This document shows, piece by piece, positions 17,859-25,424 of a DNA stretch of 42,690 bases. Source of the DNA: Prevotella sp. (lineage in GTDB: Bacteria; Bacteroidota; Bacteroidia; Bacteroidales; Bacteroidaceae); assembly GCA_017483185.1 (NCBI GenBank), contig JAFULM010000021.1:1-42690 (forward strand), in the 5' to 3' direction. The position numbers and the translations under genes were made by a program. The notes under the pieces are model-generated. The model did no database searches, was not told where the DNA came from, and worked only from the letters and a program-made list of their open reading frames with translations. Within the stretch, counting starts at the first letter, position 1. Each line of letters begins with the position of its first letter.

Positions 17859-18063
17859 GGTGTTGCAGAACCCGCAGAGGAGGCCTTTAAGTGGGGTATT
17901 CTCACTCCCCTCCTTCGCAAGGAGGAGTTAGGGGTGGTTGGACAACAACTCTCTGAAAATAACAGCATCGGATACCGGGGGCGAGACAAACCACCCTACC
18001 CCCTCCTTGCAAAGGAGTGAGAACACCCCACTTAAAGGCCTCCTCTGCAAGTTCCGCAACACC
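17859..18063. repeat. Family D large palindrome, copy D3
   Basis: Arms from GGTGTTGCAGAACCCGCAG (17859) to CTGCAAGTTCCGCAACACC (ending 18063), with CCTTTAAGTGGGG and CCTCCTTCGCAAGGAGG inside. The outer TGTTGCAGAAC segment is shared with D4 at 33301. The element ends 22 bases before the next start codon. Confidence 0.85.
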
Positions 18064-18085
18064 ATCTGCCGCAAACCGTAAGAAC

Positions 18086-18607
18086 ATGGAAGAAATCGTA
18101 AGACAAGACCTCCGTCGCTATCTGACCTCCATAGGCGAGGTGGACGAACGTCTGCCGGAATGTCCCGACGTCGAAGAGATGTGGGAAAAGACAGGCCGGG
18201 CGTATCTGCCGGACGGCATACGCGAATTTGCAGCCTACCCGACAGTGTCGCTCGGATGGATGATGTATGTCGGTATGGCCGTCGCACAGCTGTGGGACAC
18301 TGAGTGGGAGATATACTCAAAAGTCGACGACCTCTACGTCTATCTGAGGGACAAGCGCGGATATGACCGCATGGACGAATATATCCGTGAGGACATCCTG
18401 CGGCTGAGTGGCGACGACTATAAGGCAACGGAAAAACTGGTCGGCGAGTGCGCCTCGCGCGTCCACAACATGCTGCTGCACCACCACGTGGAACCGGGCA
18501 CGTCGGAGGCTTTCCGAGCCTACGTGGCCTGTCTCCACCAACTCTATCTCATGGGCGCCGCCGTCCAGCTTCACCGCATGGGCTACCGCATGACGCCGCT
18601 CGGATGA
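18086..18607 (+). CDS. Conserved-looking Bacteroidales protein of unknown function
   Basis: I do not recognise a family for this 173-residue protein. It starts MEEIVRQDLRRYLTSIGEVD; an upstream in-frame ATG at 18017 lies in palindrome D3 and is rejected. It is mostly helical, with one moderately hydrophobic stretch (YPTVSLGWMMYVGMAVAQLW, about residues 51-70) too polar for a sure membrane helix. A distinctive HNMLLHHHVEPGTSEAFRAY sits near residue 130. It lies 40 bases upstream of the GH105 gene in the same direction and is probably cotranscribed, but its sequence does not suggest a carbohydrate role. Confidence 0.75.
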   Translation: MEEIVRQDLRRYLTSIGEVDERLPECPDVEEMWEKTGRAYLPDGIREFAAYPTVSLGWMMYVGMAVAQLWDTEWEIYSKVDDLYVYLRDKRGYDRMDEYIREDILRLSGDDYKATEKLVGECASRVHNMLLHHHVEPGTSEAFRAYVACLHQLYLMGAAVQLHRMGYRMTPLG

Positions 18608-18647
18608 CATACCTGAACGATACACACCGACTACCACCCGAACAATC

Positions 18648-19973
18648 ATGACCAGACAACTCACATCCCTTCTGCTGCTGCTCATCGCCTACGGTGCGCC
18701 GGCACAGACATTCACCACGGAACAAATCATGTCCGACGCCGAAAAAGTGGCCGGATATTTCATCAGCAACTATCCTGACGTGGGCGCCGACAGCTATGTC
18801 GACGGCAAACGACGCAACAGCAAGATATGGACACGCGGCGTGTTCTACGAAGGACTGCTCAACATCTACCGCGAACAGCCGCGGGAGGAGTGGCTGAAAT
18901 ATGCCGTCGACTGGGGCAACTATCACAACTGGATCAGCAGTTCGGACAGTGAGGCCCGCCGACACAATGCCGACTATCAGTGCTGCGGACAGGCATATCT
19001 GCAACTCTATCTGATGGACCCGGCCGAGACCGTACGCAAGGAGCACATCAAGATGAGGATCGACGAGATGATGGCTACCGGCAAGGTGGACCATTGGTAC
19101 TGGATAGACGCCATCCAGATGAGCATGCCCGTCCTGGCCCTGTTGGGCGACATCACGGGCGACGAAAACTATTGGGACTACATGTACAGGGCATATCAAT
19201 ACACCCGCGACAAGCACGGCGGCAGCAAGAAAGGCGGTGGCCTGCCCCTGCTGAACACCGCCACGGGACTGTGGTATCGCGACTATCAGTTTGACCCGCC
19301 CTATCGTGACCTCACCGAACCGGACAAGGACTGCTACTGGAGCCGCGGCAACGGCTGGGTCTACATGGCCCTGACCCGTGTCATGCAGTTTACACCCGCC
19401 ACGGAGAGCCACCGCGCCGACTACGAAGCCGACTTCCGGCTCATGAGCGAAGGGCTGCTCGGATGTCAGCGCGAGGACGGCTCGTGGAATGTCAGTCTGG
19501 CAGCACCGACCAACTACGGCCAAGAGGGCAGCGAAGGACCGGAAATGACGGGCACGTCACTCTTCGTCGGAGGCATGGCCTACGGCGTTCGCACGGGACT
19601 TCTCGACAGCGCCGTCTACATGCCGGCCATCCGCCGCGGCTGGGAAGCCATGCACAGAGCTGTCCACGAGGACAACGGGCAGGTGGGCTGGCTGCAGGGG
19701 ACAGGCTCCAAACCGGAGGACGGAGGCGTCATCACCTACAACTCCATACCAAACTTTGAGGATTTCGGCTACGGCTGCTGGCTCTGGGGAGCCGCCGAGA
19801 CACACGCCCTGGCAGCAAAAATAGAGGCAGAAGCCGCCGGCATCACGGAGATACGCCACTCCCCCACCCCGACCGACACCTACTATGACCTCTCCGGCCG
19901 ACGTGTCACCACTCCCGTCCGAGGCCGTATCTATATACACAACGGGAAGAAGGAGATAAAGAATGAAAAGTGA
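18648..19973 (+). CDS. Secreted GH105-type unsaturated uronyl hydrolase
   Basis: The 441-residue protein has a signal peptide (SLLLLLIAYGAPAQ) and an (alpha/alpha)6-barrel sequence typical of GH105. These enzymes remove the unsaturated sugar left by polysaccharide lyases, often from rhamnogalacturonan. Motifs include WTRGVFYEGLLNIY, NADYQCCGQAYLQLY, HWYWIDAIQMSMPVLALLG (Asp in YWIDA is the likely catalytic residue), and DCYWSRGNGWVYMAL. The C-terminus (YYDLSGRRV, then GRIYIHNGKK) is a Prevotella-type T9SS-like tail. No lyase or SusCD pair is nearby, so the substrate is uncertain. Confidence 0.88.
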   Translation: MTRQLTSLLLLLIAYGAPAQTFTTEQIMSDAEKVAGYFISNYPDVGADSYVDGKRRNSKIWTRGVFYEGLLNIYREQPREEWLKYAVDWGNYHNWISSSDSEARRHNADYQCCGQAYLQLYLMDPAETVRKEHIKMRIDEMMATGKVDHWYWIDAIQMSMPVLALLGDITGDENYWDYMYRAYQYTRDKHGGSKKGGGLPLLNTATGLWYRDYQFDPPYRDLTEPDKDCYWSRGNGWVYMALTRVMQFTPATESHRADYEADFRLMSEGLLGCQREDGSWNVSLAAPTNYGQEGSEGPEMTGTSLFVGGMAYGVRTGLLDSAVYMPAIRRGWEAMHRAVHEDNGQVGWLQGTGSKPEDGGVITYNSIPNFEDFGYGCWLWGAAETHALAAKIEAEAAGITEIRHSPTPTDTYYDLSGRRVTTPVRGRIYIHNGKKEIKNEK

Positions 19974-20021
19974 AGAGTGAAGAATCACCAAACAAGGTCC
20001 ATCCGACATTTGGAGTACTCC

Positions 20022-20204
20022 GGTAGGGTCGCGACCTGTCGCGACCGCCTCCTTGCCACTTGGTTATCATGTAACCTTCTAAAATAAATTCACGACCGCC
20101 TCCTTGCCATTTGGCCTAACTGCCTAACTGACCATGTATATACGCCGGTCAGACCATGTAAAACTGTTGACTCGGAGGCGGTCGCGACGGGTCGCGACCC
20201 TACC
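20022..20204. repeat. Family E palindromic element, full copy
   Basis: Left arm 20022-20052 and right arm 20174-20204 are complementary over 31 bases with one mismatch, built on GGTAGGGTCGCGACC and GTCGCGACCGCCTCC. A partial extra left-arm repeat (GACCGCCTCCTTGCCA) sits at about 20093. The arms are GC-rich with internal TCGCGA palindromes. It lies between GH105 and tRNA-Val. The rest of 19974-20271 shows only two GTGAAGA heptamers just after the GH105 stop. Confidence 0.85.
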
Positions 20205-20271
20205 TGAGCATGTTTAAAAGAAGAATAAAGAAGAAAAAAACGGAGAAAGACAAAAAATAATCGCCAAAACA

Positions 20272-20303
20272 TTTGGCCGTTTCACAAAAACTTCCTACCT
20301 TTG
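20272..20303 (+). promoter_or_regulatory. Promoter of tRNA-Val
   Basis: TTTG (20272-20275), a 20-base spacer and TACCTTTG (20296-20303), ending 21 bases before the tRNA. Confidence 0.82.
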
Positions 20304-20324
20304 CAACCGCTTACGACAAGCTAA

Positions 20325-20399
20325 GGGCGCTTAGCTCAGTTGGTTCAGAGCGTCTGCCTTACAAGCAGAGGGTCGGGGGTTCGAATCCCTCAGCGCCCA
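20325..20399 (+). tRNA. tRNA-Val (anticodon TAC)
   Basis: A 7-bp acceptor stem GGGCGCT/AGCGCCC, D-arm TTAGCTCAGTTGGTTCAGAGC, anticodon stem TCTGC/GCAGA with loop CTTACAA (anticodon TAC at 20360-20362), and T-arm GGGGGTTCGAATCCC. Discriminator A at 20399; CCA is not encoded. It reads GUA-type valine codons. It stands alone with its own promoter and terminator. Confidence 0.98.
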
Positions 20400-20405
20400 C
20401 ACAAG

Positions 20406-20443
20406 AAAGTCCTATCATTCCACTCCGGATGATAGGACTTTTT
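20406..20443 (+). terminator. Intrinsic terminator of tRNA-Val
   Basis: A perfect 13-bp stem AAAGTCCTATCAT / ATGATAGGACTTT (20406-20418, 20429-20441) with a 10-base loop, followed by TT. Confidence 0.92.
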
Positions 20444-20481
20444 CGTATATACGTGTCTTGCCGGAACAGACACGTTTTTGG

Positions 20482-20513
20482 GGCTCAGCGGATTTTCGGC
20501 TCAGCGGATTTTC
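20482..20513. repeat. 16-bp tandem repeat at the edge of the IS remnant
   Basis: GGCTCAGCGGATTTTC occurs twice head to tail (20482-20497, 20498-20513), 20 bases beyond the transposase stop. It may mark the terminal region of the decayed element. Confidence 0.75.
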
Positions 20514-20532
20514 CCGGTTGGCGAAGGAAATG

Positions 20533-21024
20533 TCAAGAGTATAGTGTTGCCAGTCTGAATATGAAGAATTTGATATCTCCTACTCCTCGGAACGGAGTTC
20601 TAAAAGCTTTGATTTTGGCATTGAAGGATTCCGCCGATGCATTGGTAAGCCTCCGTTCGAAATAGTTTATTATTGTGGTGTTGTGGTTCTCGAAGGTCTC
20701 CAGTACTTTGTTGAATTCATTATTTCCGAAAGCTTCCACTTCATTGTACCATCTGGCGAGATTCAGTCTGGCGACTGCGGCTGAAGTTTTCTCGTTGAAT
20801 ATATCCACAAGCTTTAGAAACAGTCCATATGCCATTTCCAGATCGGGGAATTTCGTGAACAATATCCGGGCTCGTATTCTCTGCAGCTCGTTCCATTTTG
20901 ATTTGTGTTTGAGTATGATATGTCGGCTGCGTGCCATAATCTGCGGCATAGTTTCGCCATTCTCCATCCTCTCGGGTTCCCATTGTCCGATTAGATTGCG
21001 TTCTTCTTTTGACTTTGCTGACAT
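20533..21024 (-). pseudogene. C-terminal remnant of an ISL3/ISAon1-type transposase
   Basis: The 163 codons correspond to about the C-terminal half of ISAon1-like transposases: MARSRHIILKHKSKWNELQ, LARWYNEVEAFG and the strongly conserved TNASAESFNAKIKAFRTPFRG, which contains the final Glu of the DDE triad. The N-terminal zinc-binding/HTH region and the first Asp residues are missing, and no accessory N-region gene remains upstream. The element is therefore non-autonomous and broken. It sits directly behind tRNA-Val, with a 16-bp direct repeat at one end and an 11-bp tandem repeat at the truncated end. Confidence 0.85.
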
Positions 21025-21053
21025 GTCTTATACATGTCTTATAGATGTCTTAT
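21021..21053. repeat. Three 11-bp tandem repeats
   Basis: ACATGTCTTAT, ACATGTCTTAT, AGATGTCTTAT in a row, exactly at the 5' break of the transposase remnant. Slippage or an excision scar are possible causes. Confidence 0.85.
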
Positions 21054-21109
21054 AGTCACTCCAGATTCATTTATTCTGTTAATTGTCCGATTATTAGGTT
21101 TTTTCTTCG

Positions 21110-21117
21110 TATCTTTG
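21110..21117 (+). promoter_or_regulatory. Probable -7 element for the hybrid sensor kinase
   Basis: TATCTTTG, 52 bases before the start. TTG at 21083-21085 is too far upstream for a standard -33. Confidence 0.5.
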
Positions 21118-21169
21118 CAACCTTAACAAGAAGTGATAGAAAATACGAGATTAATCAAATTCATAACTT

Positions 21170-24100
21170 ATGACAGATTTTTTTGGAAGTTTCCTGAAGC
21201 GCGTATACATGTCCATCAGCACATTTGCCGTTCTCTTGATGTTCGGACTACAGTCGTCATACGCATCTCCGCAATCAAAGGAACTTCTCATCATCAACTC
21301 TTACAACGAGAGTGCCCCGTGGGTGCAAGACTATATCACGCCTTTCATGCTGAAAGCGGCCAAGACGGACGGACTCAACTGCAACATGGTCCACATGAAC
21401 AGTACGCTCATCCGCACGGACTCCATGTACAGCTCGGTTGAAGAAGGCATATTCAACCGCTTCAAGGACAACCACCCGAGCTATCTCGTGCTGATAGGCA
21501 AGATGGCTTTCTCCCTCCGTGACCGCATAAAGTCGGAATGGGGCGACATCCCCATGCTGGTCCTCGGCTCCAGCGACAAGATAGGGATAGACGAGAAATA
21601 TCTCACCGGCGACACGTCCTATCTGGATTCGAAGCAGATCTCCCTGTCAGACATAAGGAGCCAATACAATTTCACTTACATCGAGATTCCCGACTTGTAT
21701 AAAGAGACCATCGACATGATGGTGCAAATGCAACCGGACATGAAAAAGCTCGTGTTCGCATCCGACGACCTTGTGACCAACATGGAGTTGGACAAGAATA
21801 TCAAGGAGTATCTCTCGACGACATATCCGAAGTTGGGATACGAACATCTGGTGGCGTCCGAGACGTCCCGCAGGGACATGCAGCAATATCTGCTGTCAAA
21901 GGACCTGAGCGTAGGCATCCTGCTGTCGTCGTGGTATTATTCACGTCCGAGCGCGTTCGGCTTTCCGATGCTTGTGACGGGCGACTTCAATCTGATATCA
22001 ACATCTCCCCACCCCATCTTCTCCCTGAAGGAAAACTATCTCGCCGCAGGAGCCATCGGAGGATGCTTTGCGGAACGCAATTCGATACTGGCCCACTGCA
22101 TGTCGGTGCTCCAGGTGATGCTGACAAGCGGCAATATGCACGACTTGCCGTTCGCCTATCATTCAAAAGGCATCAGAATAGTCGACTACGAACGCCTCAA
22201 AGCATCCATGATCCCCGAGAGCAGCTGTCCCGAAGACACTCTGTTCATCAACAAGCCGAAGACTCTGTGGGAACTCTACAGCTGGCAGATCGTGCTTGTG
22301 GGAGTCTTACTGTTTGCCATCATGTGTCTGTTTGGTGCCTTCATCATCTTCCAGCGCAAGCGCATGGCCTATATGGCGGCACGCAACAAGCTGATGGAAA
22401 ACATGCCTGTGTCCTACATGACGGGAAAGATCGTCACCGACAAGAGCGGACATGTCACGGACATCGTCTTCACCGCGGGCAATCGCAAGGCCGACACCCT
22501 TGTGACGAGAAACACGGACAACGCCGACATCAACAGGCTGTTTGACAAGACATACATACTCAAGGAAGTCGAGAAGCTGCTGAACACCAAAGAAAACGTC
22601 ATTTTCACCTACTACTTCGTCAAGACGGATTCCTACTACGACTTCCGTATATGCCAGACACTGAGCGACGACGAAGTCGAATTCTTCGGTGTCGACGTCA
22701 CCGACAAGGTGAAATCGGAGAAGTCACTGAGCGAGACGACCAAGACTCTGGAAGTGACACTGTCCGTCGCACACATCATCCCGTGGAAGTGGGACCTGAA
22801 GAAGCGTATCATAGCCTGTGAGGCAAACCGGATACTGCAGCACATGAACTTCCCGAAACACTCCGAATCGACATTGGAGACCAAGATCGTGGAGGAGGAC
22901 GAATACTTCAAGCGTATCCATCCTGCCGATGTGGAAGCCGTCAAAAAGATATATGAGGAGTTCCGCAACGGCACGACGCAATATGCAAAAAGCGAATTCC
23001 GTATCGTCACCGAAAATAACGGCAGACAGATCGTCGACTGGATGGAGGTCAACGCCTCTATCTCAAAATATGACGACGACAACAGGCCGGAAGAGCTGAT
23101 CGGCTCGCTGCTCCTCATCACAGGACGCAAGAGACAGGAAGCCAGCCTCATCGCGGCCAAGGAAGCGGCAAAAGAATCCGACCGTCTGAAGTCGGCCTTT
23201 CTCGCCAACATGAGCCACGAGATACGCACGCCGCTGAACGCCATTGTCGGATTCTCCAACCTGCTCGCCATAACAGACGACAAAGAAGACCGCAACAAGT
23301 TCATCAACATCATCGAGAAGAACAACGACCTGCTGTTGCAGCTGATCGGCGACATCCTCGATCTGGCAAAAGTGGAAGCCAACACATTGGAGTTCACCTA
23401 CAAACCCACAGACCTCAACGTCCTGATGCACGACATCGAGATGTCCGTGCAGGCCAAGGTGCAGAACGGCGTGGCGCTCAACTGCGTGAAAGGCTTGGCG
23501 GAATGTCAGATCGAGACCGAACCCACACGCCTGACGCAGGTTCTCATCAATCTGATCACAAACGCATGCAAATTCACAGACAAGGGCAGCATCACGTTCG
23601 GATATGAACTCCAGGGTGAGGACACGCTCTACTTCTTCGTGCGCGACACCGGCTGCGGAATATCCAAGGAAGGACAGGCACGCATCTTCCAGCGATTCGT
23701 CAAGCTCAACGAGTTCGCTCAGGGCACGGGACTCGGACTGTCCATCTGCCAGAACATCATAAACAAGATGAAGGGCACCATCGGAGTCAAATCGGATGGC
23801 GAAGGCAAGGGCAGCACGTTCTGGTTTACGATACCCTATCTGCCGACCGTCATCAAGAAGGAAGATGACAGCGCCGGAGAGTCAAAGGAATTTATCGAGC
23901 GCGACAAGGTGACCATACTGATAGCCGAAGACAACGAGAGCAACTACATACTGTTTGAATCCCTGCTCGCCTCACGCTACAAACTGATACATGCGTGGGA
24001 CGGCATCGAAGCCGTGGAACTCTACAAGGAACACAACCCGCAGCTCATCATCATGGACATAAACATGCCACGCATGGACGGCTATGAGGCGACTCTCGAA

Positions 24101-24277
24101 ATCCGCAAGCTGTCCGCCAACGTGCCCATCATCGCCGTGACGGCCTACGCATACGCCTCCGATAAGGATAAAATACTGGAAAACGGTTTCAACAGCTACG
24201 TGTCAAAACCAATCGACGCAAAGGAACTCAACGAGAAGCTGAAATCGGCGCTCACGTCCCACTTCATTTTCCTGTGA
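21170..24277 (+). CDS. Hybrid two-component sensor kinase with ABC-substrate-binding-like sensor
   Basis: The 1035-residue membrane protein has an N-terminal signal/anchor (VYMSISTFAVLLMFGL), then a periplasmic domain (about 35-365) resembling ABC_sub_bind ligand-binding modules (LLIINSYNESAPWVQDYITP, YLVLIGKMAF). A membrane helix follows at about 373-397. Two PAS-like regions (about 405-520 and 530-650) precede HisKA, with phospho-acceptor His683 in NMSHEIRTPLNAIVGFSNL. The HATPase domain has LINLITNACKFTD, DTGCGI and GTGLGLSI. A C-terminal receiver domain has Asp963 in IIMDINMPRMDGYEA and Lys in YVSKPI. There is no DNA-binding domain, so the phosphate must go to a separate partner, and none is encoded in the window. 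The gene is monocistronic. Confidence 0.93.
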   Translation: MTDFFGSFLKRVYMSISTFAVLLMFGLQSSYASPQSKELLIINSYNESAPWVQDYITPFMLKAAKTDGLNCNMVHMNSTLIRTDSMYSSVEEGIFNRFKDNHPSYLVLIGKMAFSLRDRIKSEWGDIPMLVLGSSDKIGIDEKYLTGDTSYLDSKQISLSDIRSQYNFTYIEIPDLYKETIDMMVQMQPDMKKLVFASDDLVTNMELDKNIKEYLSTTYPKLGYEHLVASETSRRDMQQYLLSKDLSVGILLSSWYYSRPSAFGFPMLVTGDFNLISTSPHPIFSLKENYLAAGAIGGCFAERNSILAHCMSVLQVMLTSGNMHDLPFAYHSKGIRIVDYERLKASMIPESSCPEDTLFINKPKTLWELYSWQIVLVGVLLFAIMCLFGAFIIFQRKRMAYMAARNKLMENMPVSYMTGKIVTDKSGHVTDIVFTAGNRKADTLVTRNTDNADINRLFDKTYILKEVEKLLNTKENVIFTYYFVKTDSYYDFRICQTLSDDEVEFFGVDVTDKVKSEKSLSETTKTLEVTLSVAHIIPWKWDLKKRIIACEANRILQHMNFPKHSESTLETKIVEEDEYFKRIHPADVEAVKKIYEEFRNGTTQYAKSEFRIVTENNGRQIVDWMEVNASISKYDDDNRPEELIGSLLLITGRKRQEASLIAAKEAAKESDRLKSAFLANMSHEIRTPLNAIVGFSNLLAITDDKEDRNKFINIIEKNNDLLLQLIGDILDLAKVEANTLEFTYKPTDLNVLMHDIEMSVQAKVQNGVALNCVKGLAECQIETEPTRLTQVLINLITNACKFTDKGSITFGYELQGEDTLYFFVRDTGCGISKEGQARIFQRFVKLNEFAQGTGLGLSICQNIINKMKGTIGVKSDGEGKGSTFWFTIPYLPTVIKKEDDSAGESKEFIERDKVTILIAEDNESNYILFESLLASRYKLIHAWDGIEAVELYKEHNPQLIIMDINMPRMDGYEATLEIRKLSANVPIIAVTAYAYASDKDKILENGFNSYVSKPIDAKELNEKLKSALTSHFIFL

Positions 24278-24321
24278 CACCGGAGCCGCCGCGGCAGCGG
24301 TTGTGAACATATCATAAAGTT

Positions 24322-24373
24322 CGCCGGCTACAATCCCGATCTGCCTCATATCGGATTTGTAGCCGGCGTTTTT
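24322..24373 (+). terminator. Terminator of the hybrid sensor kinase
   Basis: A 19-bp stem with one mismatch (24322-24340 with 24350-24368), a 9-base loop, then TTTTT (24369-24373). Confidence 0.9.
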
Positions 24374-24394
24374 CAGTAGTCGGTCAAAAGGGTT

Positions 24395-25135
24395 TTACAG
24401 CGCGCGACCCACCTGTTCGGCTATCTGGCCGTGGCCTTTCACGGTCGGATGGCCGCTCTTCTTGTCGATGGCCTTCAGTTCGATACACGGGATGTCATAG
24501 TGTTTGCACACGGTTTTCGCCGATACGGCAATCTCCTCCCGCAGCCCGTCGTTGAGGATGAAGTATATCTCTGTCGACGGATAACGGTCCTTGACGTAAC
24601 GCAGCAGACGGGCCATAGCCGGACGGAAAGTGTAGAGTTCGGCTTCCGTGATGTTCTCATACTTGTAGTCTCCCACGGGTGCGCCGGCCCAACTGTCGTT
24701 GGTGGCACCGAAGATGAAGATGATATCGGGACAGCCGAGGTCGTCCATGCGCGTGATGAACGAACGGTCGCGATAGTCGCTGCCGCGGTAGCCGCGGTTG
24801 CAGATGGTCGAACCGGAGAAGGAGTTGTTCTGACACAACCGCCAGCCGCGCTCGCTGATGAGACGGTGCCACCAGGTCTGCCGGACGTCGCTCACGTCGG
24901 TGTTCTTCAGGTCGGGCTTGGCGTAGTACCACGTGTGGTTGGTCCGTGGGGAAATGAAGCCCTCGAACGTGGAATAGGAGTCGCCAAGCACCGACACGCT
25001 CTTGGTCTGCGCCTGCATGCCGAAGCAGACAAGCACGAAGATTACTACTGCCGACAGACGCAACAATGGCGTAGGCAAAAGAGAACGACGGATGTTTCCG
25101 TCAGAGATTGCTGTAAATGTTGAAAACGCTTTCAT
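24395..25135 (-). CDS. Secreted SGNH/GDSL hydrolase
   Basis: The 246-residue protein has a long N-terminal signal (hydrophobic core LSAVVIFVLVCFGMQAQ, residues 28-43). Block I is VLGDSYSTFEG with nucleophile Ser53, block III is FGATNDSWAG (Asn), and the catalytic His is probably His229 in KSGHPTVKGH. The Asp usually three residues before the His is Lys here, with Asp224 two residues further on. Members remove acyl groups from polysaccharides or lipids; likely a periplasmic or surface carbohydrate esterase. The promoter lies 140 bases upstream, beside a MATE remnant. Confidence 0.87.
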   Translation of the reverse strand: MKAFSTFTAISDGNIRRSLLPTPLLRLSAVVIFVLVCFGMQAQTKSVSVLGDSYSTFEGFISPRTNHTWYYAKPDLKNTDVSDVRQTWWHRLISERGWRLCQNNSFSGSTICNRGYRGSDYRDRSFITRMDDLGCPDIIFIFGATNDSWAGAPVGDYKYENITEAELYTFRPAMARLLRYVKDRYPSTEIYFILNDGLREEIAVSAKTVCKHYDIPCIELKAIDKKSGHPTVKGHGQIAEQVGRAL

Positions 25136-25180
25136 AAACTTATTGTTTTTGTAACATATCTTTTTTTAATAATCCCCCTG

Positions 25181-25267
25181 TCACACCGTTACCCTCCGGT
25201 ACAGATAAGGCACGGTGATGACCGCCAGCGTCAGCACTTCGGCCGCGGGGATGGCGAGCCACAGGCA
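25181..25267 (-). pseudogene. C-terminal scrap of a MATE-family transporter gene
   Basis: On the minus strand the frame reads CLWLAIPAAEVLTLAVITV then PYLYRR and stops at 25181. LWLAIPAAEVLTL resembles the last helix of MATE efflux proteins. Upstream, the frame meets a stop within 12 codons and no further transporter sequence is present. It forms the 5' untranslated region of the SGNH gene. The match is short and made from memory. Confidence 0.5.
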
Positions 25268-25275
25268 AGTGGTTG

Positions 25276-25307
25276 CAAAAGTAGCAATTTATAGTTTAAT
25301 AGGCAAA
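25276..25307 (-). promoter_or_regulatory. Promoter of the SGNH hydrolase gene
   Basis: Minus-strand TTTG (25307-25304), a 20-base spacer and TACTTTTG (25283-25276). The -33 element overlaps the U-tract of the upstream operon's terminator. Confidence 0.75.
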
Positions 25308-25340
25308 AAAATCCGGATATGTGCGGTCCATATCCGGATT
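25304..25340 (-). terminator. Terminator of the MFS-DUF5107-GH2 operon
   Basis: A perfect 12-bp stem AATCCGGATATG / CATATCCGGATT (25329-25340, 25310-25321) with a 7-base loop, then TTTTT on the minus strand. Confidence 0.92.
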
Positions 25341-25424
25341 ATGGTTGTAAAAAGCGGAAGAGATGTTCCGAAACCAGACTTCATCAACGAGGCTGTGTCA
25401 AAATAGCAATACGAAAACTATATA

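Noticed and set aside
25215-25406. 63-codon plus-strand frame
   Set aside because: It crosses a promoter, a terminator and a transporter remnant that all read on the other strand.
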